A stretch of 64,000 nucleotides of DNA, from positions 4,049,142-4,113,141 of the forward strand of contig NC_135565.1 in NCBI RefSeq assembly GCF_964340395.1. The letters are read 5' to 3'. The stretch is from Glandiceps talaboti. Lineage: Eukaryota; Hemichordata; Enteropneusta; Spengelidae. Below, one piece after another: positions 19,401 through 34,235 of this stretch (its first letter is position 1; each line of letters starts with the position of its first letter). The notes under the pieces were generated by a model. It searched no databases. It was not told where the DNA came from and saw only the letters and a program-made list of their open reading frames with translations. The position numbers were made by a program, and so were the translations under genes.

Positions 19401-21050
19401 TTCCAAAATCTTCACTTACTTCTTCAACTTCTTGATTGGCTGTCTGGTGTTCATCTGCCATCTGTGTTCGTGTCATCTTCCGTGACCTTGAGTTCCATCC
19501 TGAAAGGAATGAATCAAACAATACAGTATAAACTTATTGATGGAATGGAATAACAGTTATTTAGATTTTAATATTTACTCTTAAAGTTGCCACTACTCAA
19601 TTTAACCTTTTTGAAAAGATATTACCACGGATAATACAATTCTGTTCATCTCCAAAATATTTTTTCATTCTGCTACAATCTACTTGTGACATAAGGTTGT
19701 CATTACTTGTCGTGTGCTTAGTACTGACAAAAGAACTTTTTGATAACTTATACTTTCCATTGCAGATGGGAATAAATATTGGGCAACAAAATTTAATGAC
19801 CATTCTCAGTAATTATTCAATTCCAAAATCTTCACTTACTTCTTCCACTTCTTCATTGGTTGTCTGGTGTTCTTCTGCCATCTGTGTTCGTGACATCTTC
19901 CGTGACCTTGAGTTCCATCCTGAAAGGAATGAATCAAACAATACAGTATAAACTTATTGATGGAATGAAATAACAGTTATTTAGATTCTAATATTTACTC
20001 TTAAAGTTGCCACTACTCACTTTAACCTTTTTGAAAAGATATTACCACGGATAATACAATTCTGTTCATCTCCAAAATATTTCTTTATTCTGCTACAATC
20101 TACTTGTGACATAAGGTTGTCATTACTTGTCGTGTGCTTAGTACTGACAAAAGAACTTTTTGATAAATTATACTTTCCATTGCAGATGGGAAGAAATATT
20201 GGGCAACAAAATTTAATGACCATTCTCAGTAATTATACAATTCCAAAATCTTCACTTACTTCTTCCACTTCTTGATTGGCTGTCTGGTGTTCTTCTGCCA
20301 TCTGTGTTCGTGTCATCTTCCGTGACCTTGAGTTCCATCCTGAAAGGAATGAATCAAACAATACAGTATAAACTTATTGATGGAATGAAATAACAGTTAT
20401 TTAGATTCTAATATTTACTCTTAAAGTTGCCACTACTCAATTTAACCTTTTTGAAAAGATTTTACCATGGATAATACAATTCTGTTCATGTCCAAAATAT
20501 GTCTTCATTCTGCTACAATCTACTTGTGACATAAGGTTGTCATTACTTGTCGTGTGCTTAGTACTGACAAAAGAACTTTTTGATAACTTATACTTTCTAT
20601 TACAGATGGGAAGAAATATTGGGCAACAAAATTTAATGACCATTCTCAGTAATTATACAATTCCAAAATCTTCACTTACTTCTTCCACTTCTTGATTGGC
20701 TGTCTGGTGTTCATCTGCCATCTGTGTTCGTGTCATCTTCCGTGACCTTGAGTTCCATCCTGAAAGGAATGAATCAAACAATACAGTATAAACTTATTGA
20801 TGGAATGAAATAACAGTTATTCTAATATTTACTCTTACAAGTTGCCACTACTCACTTTAACCTTTTTGAAAAGATATTACCACGGATAATACAATTCTGT
20901 TCATCTCCAAAATATGTCTTCATTCTGCTACAATCTACTTGTGACATAAGGTTGTCATTACCTGTCGTGTGCTTAGTACTGACAAAAGAACTTTTTGATA
21001 ACTTATACTTTCTATTGCAGATGGGAAGAAATATTGGGCAACAAAATTTA
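13430..21050. repeat. Higher-order block, copy 1 (19-unit period)
   Basis: Matches 21,364-28,984 at a constant offset of 7,934 bp. Rare variants coincide in both copies: CCTTTAGTTCC at 14,481 and 22,415, the GGCTGGCTG insertion at 15,671 and 23,605, CGTTTAATCTTCC at 16,549 and 24,483, and the 2-bp-shorter CTCCAATATTT. In the stretches I compared only a handful of bases differ (e.g. near 13,631, 13,893 and 18,228). Confidence 0.9.
17087..19596. repeat. Three-unit module repeated twice, 1,255-bp period
   Basis: Units starting at 17,087, 17,502 and 17,922 (lengths 415, 420, 420) recur at 18,342, 18,757 and 19,177 with the same marker variants. These are CATGGATAATAC with GTCCAAAATATGTC; CATTACCTGTC with the 415-bp form; and GATAAATTATAC with TTCTTTATTC. 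The module is also present in the second 7.9-kb copy at 25,021-27,530. Confidence 0.9.
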
Positions 21051-21363
21051 ATGATCATTCTCAGTAATTATACAATTCCAAAATCTTCACTTACTTCTTC
21101 CACTTCTTGATTGGCTGTCTGGTGTTCATCTGCCATCTGTGTTCGTGTCATCTTCCGTGACCTTGAGTTCCATCCTGAAAGGAATGAATCAAACAATACA
21201 GTATAAACTTATTGATGGAATGAAATAACAGTTATTTAGATTCTAATATTTACTCTTAAAGTTGCCACTACTTACTTTAACCTTTTTGAAAAGATATTAC
21301 CACGGATAATACAATTTTGTACATCTCCAAACTATTTCTTCATTCTACTACAGTCTACTTGTG

Positions 21364-24300
21364 ACGTAAGGTTGTCATTACTTGTTGTGTACTTAGTACT
21401 GACAAAAGAACTTTTTGATAACTTATACTTTCTATTGCAGATGGGAAGAAATATTGGGCAACAAAATTTAATGATCATTCTCAGTAATTATACAATTCCA
21501 AAATCTTCACTTACTTCTTCCACTTCTTGATTGGCTGTCTGGTGTTCATCTGCCATCTGTGTTCGTGTCATCTTCCGTGACCTTGAGTTCCATCCTGAAA
21601 GGAATGAATCAAACAATACAGTATAAACTTAATGATGGAATGAAATAACAGTTATTTAGATTCTAATATTTACTCTTAAAGTTGCCACTACTCACTTTAA
21701 CCTTTTTGAAAAGATATTACCACGGATAATACAATTCTGTTCATCTCCAAAATATTTCTTTATTCTCCTACAATCTACTTGTGACATAAGGTTGTCATTA
21801 CTTGTCGTGTGCTCAGTACTGACAAAAGAACTTTTTTATAACTTATACTTTCCATTGCAGATGGGAAGAAATATTGGGCAACAAAATTTAATGACCATTC
21901 TCAGTAATTATACAATTCCAAAATCTTCATTTACTTCTTCAACTTCTTGATTGGCTGTCTGGTGTTCATCTGCCATCTGTGTTCGTGTCATCTTCCGTGA
22001 CCTTGAGTTCCATCCTGAAAGGAATGAATCAAACAATACAGTATAAACTTATTGATGGAATGAAATAACAGTATTCTAATATTTACTCTTAAAGTTGCCA
22101 CTACTTACTTTAACCTTTTTGAAAAGAAATTACCACGGATGATACAATTCTGTTCATCTCCAAACTATTTCTTCATTCTACTACAGTCTACTTGTGACGT
22201 AAGGTTGTCATTACTTATTGTGTGCTTAGTACTGACAAAAGAACTTTTTGATAACTTATACTTTCCATTGCAGATGGGAAGAAATATTGGGCAACAAAAT
22301 TTAATGACCATTCTCAGTAATTATACAATTCCAAAATCTTCACTTACTTCTTCCACTTCTTGATTGGCTGTCTGGTGTTCATCTGCCATCTGTGTTCGTG
22401 TCATCTTCCGTGACCTTTAGTTCCATCCTGAAAGGAATGAATCAAACAATACAGTATAAATTTATTGATGGAAAGAAATAACAGTATTCTAATATTTACT
22501 CTTACAAGTTGCCACTACTCACTTTAACCTTTTTGAAAAGATATTACCACGGATAATACAATTCTGTTCATCTCCAAAATATTTCTTTATTCTGCTACAA
22601 TCTACTTGTGACATAAGGTTGTCATTACTTGTCGTGTGCTTAGTACTGACAAAATAACTTTTTGATAACTTATACTTTCCATTGCAGATGGGAAGAAATA
22701 TTGGGCAACAAAATTTAATGACCATTCTCAGTAATTATACAATTCCAAAATCTTCACTTACTTCTTCAACTTCTTGATTGGCTGTCTGGTGTTCATCTGC
22801 CATCTGTGTTCGTGTCATCTTCCGTGACCTTGAGTTCCATCCTGAAAGGAATGAATCAAACAATACAGTATAAACTTATTGATGGAATGAAATAACAGTA
22901 TTCTAATATTTACTCTTAAAGTTGCCACTACTTACTTTAACCTTTTTGAAAAGAAATTACCACGGATGATACAATTCTGTTCATCTCCAAACTATTTCTT
23001 CATTCTACTACAGTCTACTTGTGACGTAAGGTTGTCATTACTTATTGTGTGCTTAGTACTGACAAAATAACTTTTTTATAACTTATACTTTCCATTGCAG
23101 ATGGGAAGAAATATTGGGCAACAAAATTTAATGACCATTCTCAGTAATTATACAATTCCAAAATCTTCACTTACTTCTTCCACTTCTTGATTGGCTGTCT
23201 GGTGTTCATCTGCCATCTGTGTTCGTGTCATCTTCCGTGACCTTGAGTTCCATCCTGAAAGGAATGAATCAAACAATACAGTATAAATTTATTGATGGAA
23301 AGAAATAACAGTATTCTAATATTTACTCTTACAAGTTGCCACTACTCACTTTAACCTTTTTGAAAAGATATTACCACGGATAATACAATTCTGTTCATCT
23401 CCAAAATATTTCTTTATTCTGCTACAATCTACTTGTGACATAAGGTTGTCATTACTTGTCGTGTGCTTAGTACTGACAAAAGAACTTTTTGATAACTTAT
23501 ACTTTCCATTGCAGATGGGAAGAAATATTGGGCAACAAAATGTAATGACCATTCTCAATAATTATACAAATCCAAAATCTTCACTTACTTCTTCCACTTC
23601 TTGATTGGCTGGCTGTCTGGTGTTCATATGCCATCTGTGTTCATGTCATCTTCCGTGACCTTGAGTTCCATCCTGAAAGGAATGAATCAAACAATACAGT
23701 ATAAACTTATTGATGGAATGAAATAACAGTTATTTAGATTCTAATATTTACTCTTACAAGTTGCCACTACTCACTTTAATCTTTTTGAAAAGATATTACC
23801 ACGGATAATACAATTCTATTTATCTCCAATATTTTTTCATTCTGCTACAATCTACTTGTGACATAAGGTTGTCATTACGTGTCGTGTGCTTAGTACTGAC
23901 AAAAGAACTTTTTGATAACTTATACTTTCCATTGCAGATGGGAATAAATATTGGGCAACAAAATTTAATGACCATTCTCAGTAATTATTCAATTCCAAAA
24001 TCTTCACTTACTTCTTCCACTTCTTCATTGGTTGTCTGGTGTTCTTCTGCCATCTGTGTTCGTGTCATCTTCCGTGACCTTGAGTTCCATCCTGAAAGGA
24101 ATGAATCAAATAATACAGTATAAACTTATTGATGGAATGAAATAACAGTTATTTAGATTTTAATATTTACTCTTAAAGTTGCCACTACTCAATTTAACCT
24201 TTTTGAAAAGATATTACCACGGATAATATAATTCTCTTCATCTCCAAAATATTTCTTCATTCTGCTACAATCTACTTGTGACATAAGTTTGTCATTACTT

Positions 24301-27300
24301 GTCGTGTGCTTAGTACTGACAAAAGAACTTTTTGATAACTTATACTTTCCATTGCAGATGGGAAGAAATATTGGGCAACAAAATTTAATGACCATTCTCA
24401 GTAATTATACAATTCCAAAATCTTCACTTACTTCTTCCACTTCTTGATTGGCTGTCTGGTGTTCGTCTGGCATCTGTGTTCGTTTAATCTTCCTTGACCT
24501 TGAGTTCCATCCTGAAAGGAATGAATCAAACAATACAGTATAAACTTATTGATGGAATGAAATAACAGTATTCCAATATTTACTCTTACAAGTTGCCACT
24601 ACTCACTTTAATCTTTTTGAAAAGATATTACCACGGATAATACAATTCTATTTATCTCCAATATTTCTTCATTCTGCTACAATCTAATTGTGACATAAGG
24701 TTGTCATTACTTGTTGTGTGCTTAGTACTGACAAAAGAACTTTTTGATAACTTATACTTTCCATTGCAGATGGGAAGAAATATTGGGCAACAAAATTTAA
24801 TGACCATTCTCAGTAATTATACAATTCTAAAATCTTCACTTACTTCTTCCACTTCTTGATTGGCTGTCTGGTGTTCTTCTGCCATCTGTGTTCGTGTCAT
24901 CTTCCGTGACCTTGAGTTCCATCCTGAAAGGAATGAATCAAACAATACAGTATAAACTTATTGATGGAATGAAATAACAGTTATTTAGATTCTAATATTT
25001 ACTCTTAAAGTTGCCACTACTCAATTTAACCTTTTTGAAAAGATTTTACCATGGATAATACAATTCTGTTCATGTCCAAAATATGTCTTCATTCTGCTAC
25101 AATCTACTTGTGACATAAGGTTGTCATTACTTGTCGTGTGCTTAGTACTGACAAAAGAACTTTTTGATAACTTATACTTTCTATTACAGATGGGAAGAAA
25201 TATTGGGCAACAAAATTTAATGACCATTCTCAGTAATTATACAATTCCAAAATCTTCACTTACTTCTTCCACTTCTTGATTGGCTGTCTGGTGTTCATCT
25301 GCCATCTGTGTTCGTGTCATCTTCCGTGACCTTGAGTTCCATCCTGAAAGGAATGAATCAAACAATACAGTATAAACTTATTGATGGAATGAAATAACAG
25401 TTATTCTAATATTTACTCTTACAAGTTGCCACTACTCACTTTAACCTTTTTGAAAAGATATTACCACGGATAATACAATTCTGTTCATCTCCAAAATATG
25501 TCTTCATTCTGCTACAATCTACTTGTGACATAAGGTTGTCATTACCTGTCGTGTGCTTAGTACTGACAAAAGAACTTTTTGATAACTTATACTTTCTATT
25601 GCAGATGGGAAGAAATATTGGGCAACAAAATTTAATGACCATTCTCAGTAATTATACAATTCCAAAATCTTCACTTACTTCTTCCACTTCTTGATTGGCT
25701 GTCTGGTGTTTATCTGCCATCTGTGTTCGTGTCATCTTCCGTGACCTTGAGTTCCATCCTGAAAGGAATGAATCAAACAATACAGTATAAACTTATTGAT
25801 GGAATGAAATAACAGTTATTTAGATTCTAATATTTACTCTTAAAGTTGCCACTACTCACTTTAACCTTTTTGAAAAGATATTACCACGGATAATACAATT
25901 CTGTTCATCTCCAAAATATTTCTTTATTCTGCTACAATCTACTTGTGACATAAGGTTGTCATTACTTGTCGTGTGCTTAGTACTGACAAAAGAACTTTTT
26001 GATAAATTATACTTTCCATTGCAGATGGGAAGAAATATTGGGCAACAAAATTTAATGACCATTCTCAGTAATTATACAATTCCAAAATCTTCACTTACTT
26101 CTTCCACTTCTTGATTGGCTGTCTGGTGTTCTTCTGCCATCTGTGTTCGTGTCATCTTCCGTAACCTTGAGTTCCATCCTGAAAGGAATGAATCAAACAA
26201 TACAGTATAAACTTATTGATGGAATGAAATAACAGTTATTTAGATTCTAATATTTACTCTTAAAGTTGCCACTACTCAATTTAACCTTTTTGAAAAGATT
26301 TTACCATGGATAATACAATTCTGTTCATGTCCAAAATATGTCTTCATTCTGCTACAATCTACTTGTGACATAAGGTTGTCATTACTTGTCGTGTGCTTAG
26401 TACTGACAAAAGAACTTTTTGATAACTTATACTTTCTATTACAGATGGGAAGAAATATTGGGCAACAAAATTTAATGACCATTCTCAGTAATTATACAAT
26501 TCCAAAATCTTCACTTACTTCTTCCACTTCTTGATTGGCTGTCTGGTGTTCATCTGCCATCTGTGTTCGTGTCATCTTCCGTGACCTTGAGTTCCATCCT
26601 GAAAGGAATGAATCAAACAATACAGTATAAACTTATTGATGGAATGAAATAACAGTTATTCTAATATTTACTCTTACAAGTTGCCACTACTCACTTTAAC
26701 CTTTTTGAAAAGATATTACCACGGATAATACAATTCTGTTCATCTCCAAAATATGTCTTCATTCTGCTACAATCTACTTGTGACATAAGGTTGTCATTAC
26801 CTGTCGTGTGCTTAGTACTGACAAAAGAACTTTTTGATAACTTATACTTTCTATTGCAGATGGGAAGAAATATTGGGCAACAAAATTTAATGACCATTCT
26901 CAGTAATTATACAATTCCAAAATCTTCACTTACTTCTTCCACTTCTTGATTGGCTGTCTGGTGTTTATCTGCCATCTGTGTTCGTGTCATCTTCCGTGAC
27001 CTTGAGTTCCATCCTGAAAGGAATGAATCAAACAATACAGTATAAACTTATTGATGGAATGAAATAACAGTTATTTAGATTCTAATATTTACTCTTAAAG
27101 TTGCCACTACTCACTTTAACCTTTTTGAAAAGATATTACCACGGATAATACAATTCTGTTCATCTCCAAAATATTTCTTTATTCTGCTACAATCTACTTG
27201 TGACATAAGGTTGTCATTACTTGTCGTGTGCTTAGTACTGACAAAAGAACTTTTTGATAAATTATACTTTCCATTGCAGATGGGAAGAAATATTGGGCAA

Positions 27301-28984
27301 CAAAATTTAATGACCATTCTCAGTAATTATACAATTCCAAAATCTTCACTTACTTCTTCAACTTCTTGATTGGCTGTCTGGTGTTCATCTGCCATCTGTG
27401 TTCGTGTCATCTTCCGTGACCTTGAGTTCCATCCTGAAAGGAATGAATCAAACAATACAGTATAAACTTATTGATGGAATGGAATAACAGTTATTTAGAT
27501 TTTAATATTTACTCTTAAAGTTGCCACTACTCAATTTAACCTTTTTGAAAAGATATTACCACGGATAATACAATTCTGTTCATCTCCAAAATATTTTTTC
27601 ATTCTGCTACAATCTACTTGTGACATAAGGTTGTCATTACTTGTCGTGTGCTTAGTACTGACAAAAGAACTTTTTGATAACTTATACTTTCCATTGCAGA
27701 TGGGAATAAATATTGGGCAACAAAATTTAATGACCATTCTCAGTAATTATTCAATTCCAAAATCTTCACTTACTTCTTCCACTTCTTCATTGGTTGTCTG
27801 GTGTTCTTCTGCCATCTGTGTTCGTGACATCTTCCGTGACCTTGAGTTCCATCCTGAAAGGAATGAATCAAACAATACAGTATAAACTTATTGATGGAAT
27901 GAAATAACAGTTATTTAGATTCTAATATTTACTCTTAAAGTTGCCACTACTCACTTTAACCTTTTTGAAAAGATATTACCACGGATAATACAATTCTGTT
28001 CATCTCCAAAATATTTCTTTATTCTGCTACAATCTACTTGTGACATAAGGTTGTCATTACTTGTCGTGTGCTTAGTACTGACAAAAGAACTTTTTGATAA
28101 ATTATACTTTCCATTGCAGATGGGAAGAAATATTGGGCAACAAAATTTAATGACCATTCTCAGTAATTATACAATTCCAAAATCTTCACTTACTTCTTCC
28201 ACTTCTTGATTGGCTGTCTGGTGTTCTTCTGCCATCTGTGTTCGTGTCATCTTCCGTGACCTTGAGTTCCATCCTGAAAGGAATGAATCAAACAATACAG
28301 TATAAACTTATTGATGGAATGAAATAACAGTTATTTAGATTCTAATATTTACTCTTAAAGTTGCCACTACTCAATTTAACCTTTTTGAAAAGATTTTACC
28401 ATGGATAATACAATTCTGTTCATGTCCAAAATATGTCTTCATTCTGCTACAATCTACTTGTGACATAAGGTTGTCATTACTTGTCGTGTGCTTAGTACTG
28501 ACAAAAGAACTTTTTGATAACTTATACTTTCTATTACAGATGGGAAGAAATATTGGGCAACAAAATTTAATGACCATTCTCAGTAATTATACAATTCCAA
28601 AATCTTCACTTACTTCTTCCACTTCTTGATTGGCTGTCTGGTGTTCATCTGCCATCTGTGTTCGTGTCATCTTCCGTGACCTTGAGTTCCATCCTGAAAG
28701 GAATGAATCAAACAATACAGTATAAACTTATTGATGGAATGAAATAACAGTTATTCTAATATTTACTCTTACAAGTTGCCACTACTCACTTTAACCTTTT
28801 TGAAAAGATATTACCACGGATAATACAATTCTGTTCATCTCCAAAATATGTCTTCATTCTGCTACAATCTACTTGTGACATAAGGTTGTCATTACCTGTC
28901 GTGTGCTTAGTACTGACAAAAGAACTTTTTGATAACTTATACTTTCTATTGCAGATGGGAAGAAATATTGGGCAACAAAATTTA
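21364..28984. repeat. Higher-order block, copy 2 (19-unit period)
   Basis: Near-identical second copy of 13,430-21,050. The match fails to the left of about 13,428 against 21,362 (GACATAAGG versus GACGTAAGG). To the right it fails at about 21,051 against 28,985 (ATGATCATT versus ATGACCATT). The breakpoints fall inside units, as expected from unequal recombination. Confidence 0.9.
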
Positions 28985-31900
28985 ATGACCATTCTCAGTA
29001 ATTATACAATTCCAAAATCTTCACTTACTTCTTCCACTTCTTGATTGGCTGTCTGGTGTTTATCTGCCATCTGTGTTCGTGTCATCTTCCGTGACCTTGA
29101 GTTCCATCCTGAAAGGAATGAATCAAACAATACAGTATAAACTTATTGATGGAATGAAATAACAGTTATTTAGATTCTAATATTTACTCTTAAAGTTGCC
29201 ACTACTCACTTTAACCTTTTTGAAAAGATATTACCACGGATAATACAATTCTGTTCATCTCCAAAATATTTCTTTATTCTGCTACAATCTACTTGTGACA
29301 TAAGGTTGTCATTACTTGTCGTGTGCTTAGTACTGACAAAAGAACTTTTTGATAAATTATACTTTCCATTGCAGATGGGAAGAAATATTGGGCAACAAAA
29401 TTTAATGACCATTCTCAGTAATTATACAATTCCAAAATCTTCACTTACTTCTTCAACTTCTTGATTGGCTGTCTGGTGTTCATCTGCCATCTGTGTTCGT
29501 GTCATCTTCCGTGACCTTGAGTTCCATCCTGAAAGGAATGAATCAAACAATACAGTATAAACTTATTGATGGAATGGAATAACAGTTATTTAGATTTTAA
29601 TATTTACTCTTAAAGTTGCCACTACTCAATTTAACCTTTTTGAAAAGATATTACCACGGATAATACAATTCTGTTCATCTCCAAAATATTTTTTCATTCT
29701 GCTACAATCTACTTGTGACATAAGGTTGTCATTACTTGTCGTGTGCTTAGTACTGACAAAAGAACTTTTTGATAAATTATACTTTCCATTGCAGATGGGA
29801 AGAAATATTGGGCAACAAAATTTAATGACCATTCTCAGTAATTATACAATTCCAAAATCTTCACTTACTTCTTCAACTTCTTGATTGGCTGTCTGGTGTT
29901 CATCTGCCATCTGTGTTCGTGTCATCTTCCGTGACCTTGAGTTCCATCCTGAAAGGAATGAATCAAACAATACAGTATAAACTTATTGATGGAATGGAAT
30001 AACAGTTATTTAGATTTTAATATTTACTCTTAAAGTTGCCACTACTCAATTTAACCTTTTTGAAAAGATATTACCACGGATAATACAATTCTGTTCATCT
30101 CCAAAATATTTTTTCATTCTGCTACAATCTACTTGTGACATAAGGTTGTCATTACTTGTCGTGTGCTTAGTACTGACAAAAGAACTTTTTGATAACTTAT
30201 ACTTTCCATTGCAGATGGGAATAAATATTGGGCAACAAAATTTAATGACCATTCTCAGTAATTATTCAATTCCAAAATCTTCACTTACTTCTTCCACTTC
30301 TTCATTGGTTGTCTGGTGTTCTTCTGCCATCTGTGTTCGTGACATCTTCCGTGACCTTGAGTTCCATCCTGAAAGGAATGAATCAAACAATACAGTATAA
30401 ACTTATTGATGGAATGAAATAACAGTTATTTAGATTCTAATATTTACTCTTAAAGTTGCCACTACTCACTTTAACCTTTTTGAAAAGATATTACCACGGA
30501 TAATACAATTCTGTTCATCTCCAAAATATTTCTTTATTCTGCTACAATCTACTTGTGACATAAGGTTGTCATTACTTGTCGTGTGCTTAGTACTGACAAA
30601 AGAACTTTTTGATAAATTATACTTTCCATTGCAGATGGGAAGAAATATTGGGCAACAAAATTTAATGACCATTCTCAGTAATTATACAATTCCAAAATCT
30701 TCACTTACTTCTTCCACTTCTTGATTGGCTGTCTGGTGTTCTTCTGCCATCTGTGTTCGTGTCATCTTCCGTGACCTTGAGTTCCATCCTGAAAGGAATG
30801 AATCAAACAATACAGTATAAACTTATTGATGGAATGAAATAACAGTTATTTAGATTCTAATATTTACTCTTAAAGTTGCCACTACTCAATTTAACCTTTT
30901 TGAAAAGATTTTACCATGGATAATACAATTCTGTTCATGTCCAAAATATGTCTTCATTCTGCTACAATCTACTTGTGACATAAGGTTGTCATTACTTGTC
31001 GTGTGCTTAGTACTGACAAAAGAACTTTTTGATAACTTATACTTTCTATTACAGATGGGAAGAAATATTGGGCAACAAAATTTAATGACCATTCTCAGTA
31101 ATTATACAATTCCAAAATCTTCACTTACTTCTTCCACTTCTTGATTGGCTGTCTGGTGTTCATCTGCCATCTGTGTTCGTGTCATCTTCCGTGACCTTGA
31201 GTTCCATCCTGAAAGGAATGAATCAAACAATACAGTATAAACTTATTGATGGAATGAAATAACAGTTATTCTAATATTTACTCTTACAAGTTGCCACTAC
31301 TCACTTTAACCTTTTTGAAAAGATATTACCACGGATAATACAATTCTGTTCATCTCCAAAATATGTCTTCATTCTGCTACAATCTACTTGTGACATAAGG
31401 TTGTCATTACCTGTCGTGTGCTTAGTACTGACAAAAGAACTTTTTGATAACTTATACTTTCTATTGCAGATGGGAAGAAATATTGGGCAACAAAATTTAA
31501 TGACCATTCTCAGTAATTATACAATTCCAAAATCTTCACTTACTTCTTCCACTTCTTGATTGGCTGTCTGGTGTTTATCTGCCATCTGTGTTCGTGTCAT
31601 CTTCCGTGACCTTGAGTTCCATCCTGAAAGGAATGAATCAAACAATACAGTATAAACTTATTGATGGAATGAAATAACAGTTATTTAGATTCTAATATTT
31701 ACTCTTAAAGTTGCCACTACTCACTTTAACCTTTTTGAAAAGATATTACCACGGATAATACAATTCTGTTCATCTCCAAAATATTTCTTTATTCTGCTAC
31801 AATCTACTTGTGACATAAGGTTGTCATTACTTGTCGTGTGCTTAGTACTGACAAAAGAACTTTTTGATAAATTATACTTTCCATTGCAGATGGGAAGAAA

Positions 31901-32140
31901 TATTGGGCAACAAAATTTAATGACCATTCTCAGTAATTATACAATTCCAAAATCTTCACTTACTTCTTCAACTTCTTGATTGGCTGTCTGGTGTTCATCT
32001 GCCATCTGTGTTCGTGTCATCTTCCGTGACCTTGAGTTCCATCCTGAAAGGAATGAATCAAACAATACAGTATAAACTTATTGATGGAATGGAATAACAG
32101 TTATTTAGATTTTAATATTTACTCTTAAAGTTGCCACTAC
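27531..32140. repeat. Six-unit module, 2,515-bp offset, partly repeated
   Basis: Units at 27,531, 27,951, 28,371, 28,786 and 29,206 recur in the same order at 30,046, 30,466, 30,886, 31,301 and 31,721 with the same markers. Shortened versions continue at 32,141 and 33,816. The repeat of the marker unit with GGGAATAAATATTGG and TTCTTCATTGGTTG at 19,597, 27,531, 30,046, 32,141 and 33,816 sets the module boundaries. Confidence 0.85.
29626..30045. repeat. Chimeric unit marking an internal crossover
   Basis: The left half carries ATTTTTTCATTCTG and CAATTTAACC, as in the units at 27,531 and 30,046. The right half carries GATAAATTATAC and the GGGAAGAAATATTGG form, as in the units at 27,951 and 29,206. 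The switch lies between about 29,695 and 29,774. The product is one extra unit in the row. Confidence 0.8.
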
Positions 32141-34235
32141 TCAATTTAACCTTTTTGAAAAGATATTACCACGGATAATACAATTCTGTTCATCTCCAAA
32201 ATATTTTTTCATTCTGCTACAATCTACTTGTGACATAAGGTTGTCATTACTTGTCGTGTGCTTAGTACTGACAAAAGAACTTTTTGATAACTTATACTTT
32301 CCATTGCAGATGGGAATAAATATTGGGCAACAAAATTTAATGACCATTCTCAGTAATTATTCAATTCCAAAATCTTCACTTACTTCTTCCACTTCTTCAT
32401 TGGTTGTCTGGTGTTCTTCTGCCATCTGTGTTCGTGACATCTTCCGTGACCTTGAGTTCCATCCTGAAAGGAATGAATCAAATAATACAGTATAAACTTA
32501 TTGATGGAATGAAATAACAGTTATTTAGATTCTAATATTTACTCTTAAAGTTGCCACTACTCAATTTAACCTTTTTGAAAAGATTTTACCACGGATAATA
32601 CAATTCTGTTCATGTCCAAAATATGTCTTCATTCTGCTACAATCTACTTGTGACATAAGGTTGTCATTACTTGTCGTGTGCTTAGTACTGACAAAAGAAC
32701 TTTTTGATAACTTATACTTTTTATTGCAGATGGGAATAAATATTGGGCAACAAAATTTAATGACCATTCTCAGTAATTATACAATTCCAAAATCTTCACT
32801 TACTTCTTCCACTTCTTGATTGGCTGTCTGGTGTTCATCTGCCATCTGTGTTCGTGTCATCTTCCGTGACCTTGAGTTCCATCCTGAAAGGAATGAATCA
32901 AACAATACAGTATAAACTTATTGATGGAATGAAATAACAGTTATTCTAATATTTACTCTTACAAGTTGCCACTACTCACTTTAACCTTTTTGAAAAGATA
33001 TTACCACGGATAATACAATTCTGTTCATCTCCAAAATATGTCTTCATTCTGCTACAATCTACTTGTGACATAAGGTTGTCATTACCTGTCGTGTGCTTAG
33101 TACTGACAAAAGAACTTTTTGATAACTTATACTTTCTATTGCAGATGGGAAGAAATATTGGGCAACAAAATTTAATGACCATTCTCAGTAATTATACAAT
33201 TCCAAAATCTTCACTTACTTCTTCCACTTCTTGATTGGCTGTCTGGTGTTTATCTGCCATCTGTGTTCGTGTCATCTTCCGTGACCTTGAGTTCCATCCT
33301 GAAAGGAATGAATCAAACAATACAGTATAAACTTATTGATGGAATGAAATAACAGTTATTTAGATTCTAATATTTACTCTTAAAGTTGCCACTACTCACT
33401 TTAACCTTTTTGAAAAGATATTACCACGGATAATACAATTCTGTTCATCTCCAAAATATTTCTTTATTCTGCTACAATCTACTTGTGACATAAGGTTGTC
33501 ATTACTTGTCGTGTGCTTAGTACTGACAAAAGAACTTTTTGATAAATTATACTTTCCATTGCAGATGGGAAGAAATATTGGGCAACAAAATTTAATGACC
33601 ATTCTCAGTAATTATACAATTCCAAAATCTTCACTTACTTCTTCAACTTCTTGATTGGCTGTCTGGTGTTCATCTGCCATCTGTGTTCGTGTCATCTTCC
33701 GTGACCTTGAGTTCCATCCTGAAAGGAATGAATCAAACAATACAGTATAAACTTATTGATGGAATGGAATAACAGTTATTTAGATTTTAATATTTACTCT
33801 TAAAGTTGCCACTACTCAATTTAACCTTTTTGAAAAGATATTACCACGGATAATACAATTCTGTTCATCTCCAAAATATTTTTTCATTCTGCTACAATCT
33901 ACTTGTGACATAAGGTTGTCATTACTTGTCGTGTGCTTAGTACTGACAAAAGAACTTTTTGATAACTTATACTTTCCATTGCAGATGGGAATAAATATTG
34001 GGCAACAAAATTTAATGACCATTCTCAGTAATTATTCAATTCCAAAATCTTCACTTACTTCTTCCACTTCTTCATTGGTTGTCTGGTGTTCTTCTGCCAT
34101 CTGTGTTCGTGACATCTTCCGTGACCTTGAGTTCCATCCTGAAAGGAATGAATCAAATAATACAGCATAAACTTATTGATGGAATGAAATAACAGTTATT
34201 TAGATTCTAATATTTACTCTTAAAGTTGCCACTAC

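Noticed and set aside
15935-34170. An 84-codon plus-strand open frame with a hydrophobic start in several units
   Set aside because: It exists only in units where a TGA is changed to TCA by a single substitution (TTCTTCATTGG). It overlaps the minus-strand exon cassette and shows no independent conservation.
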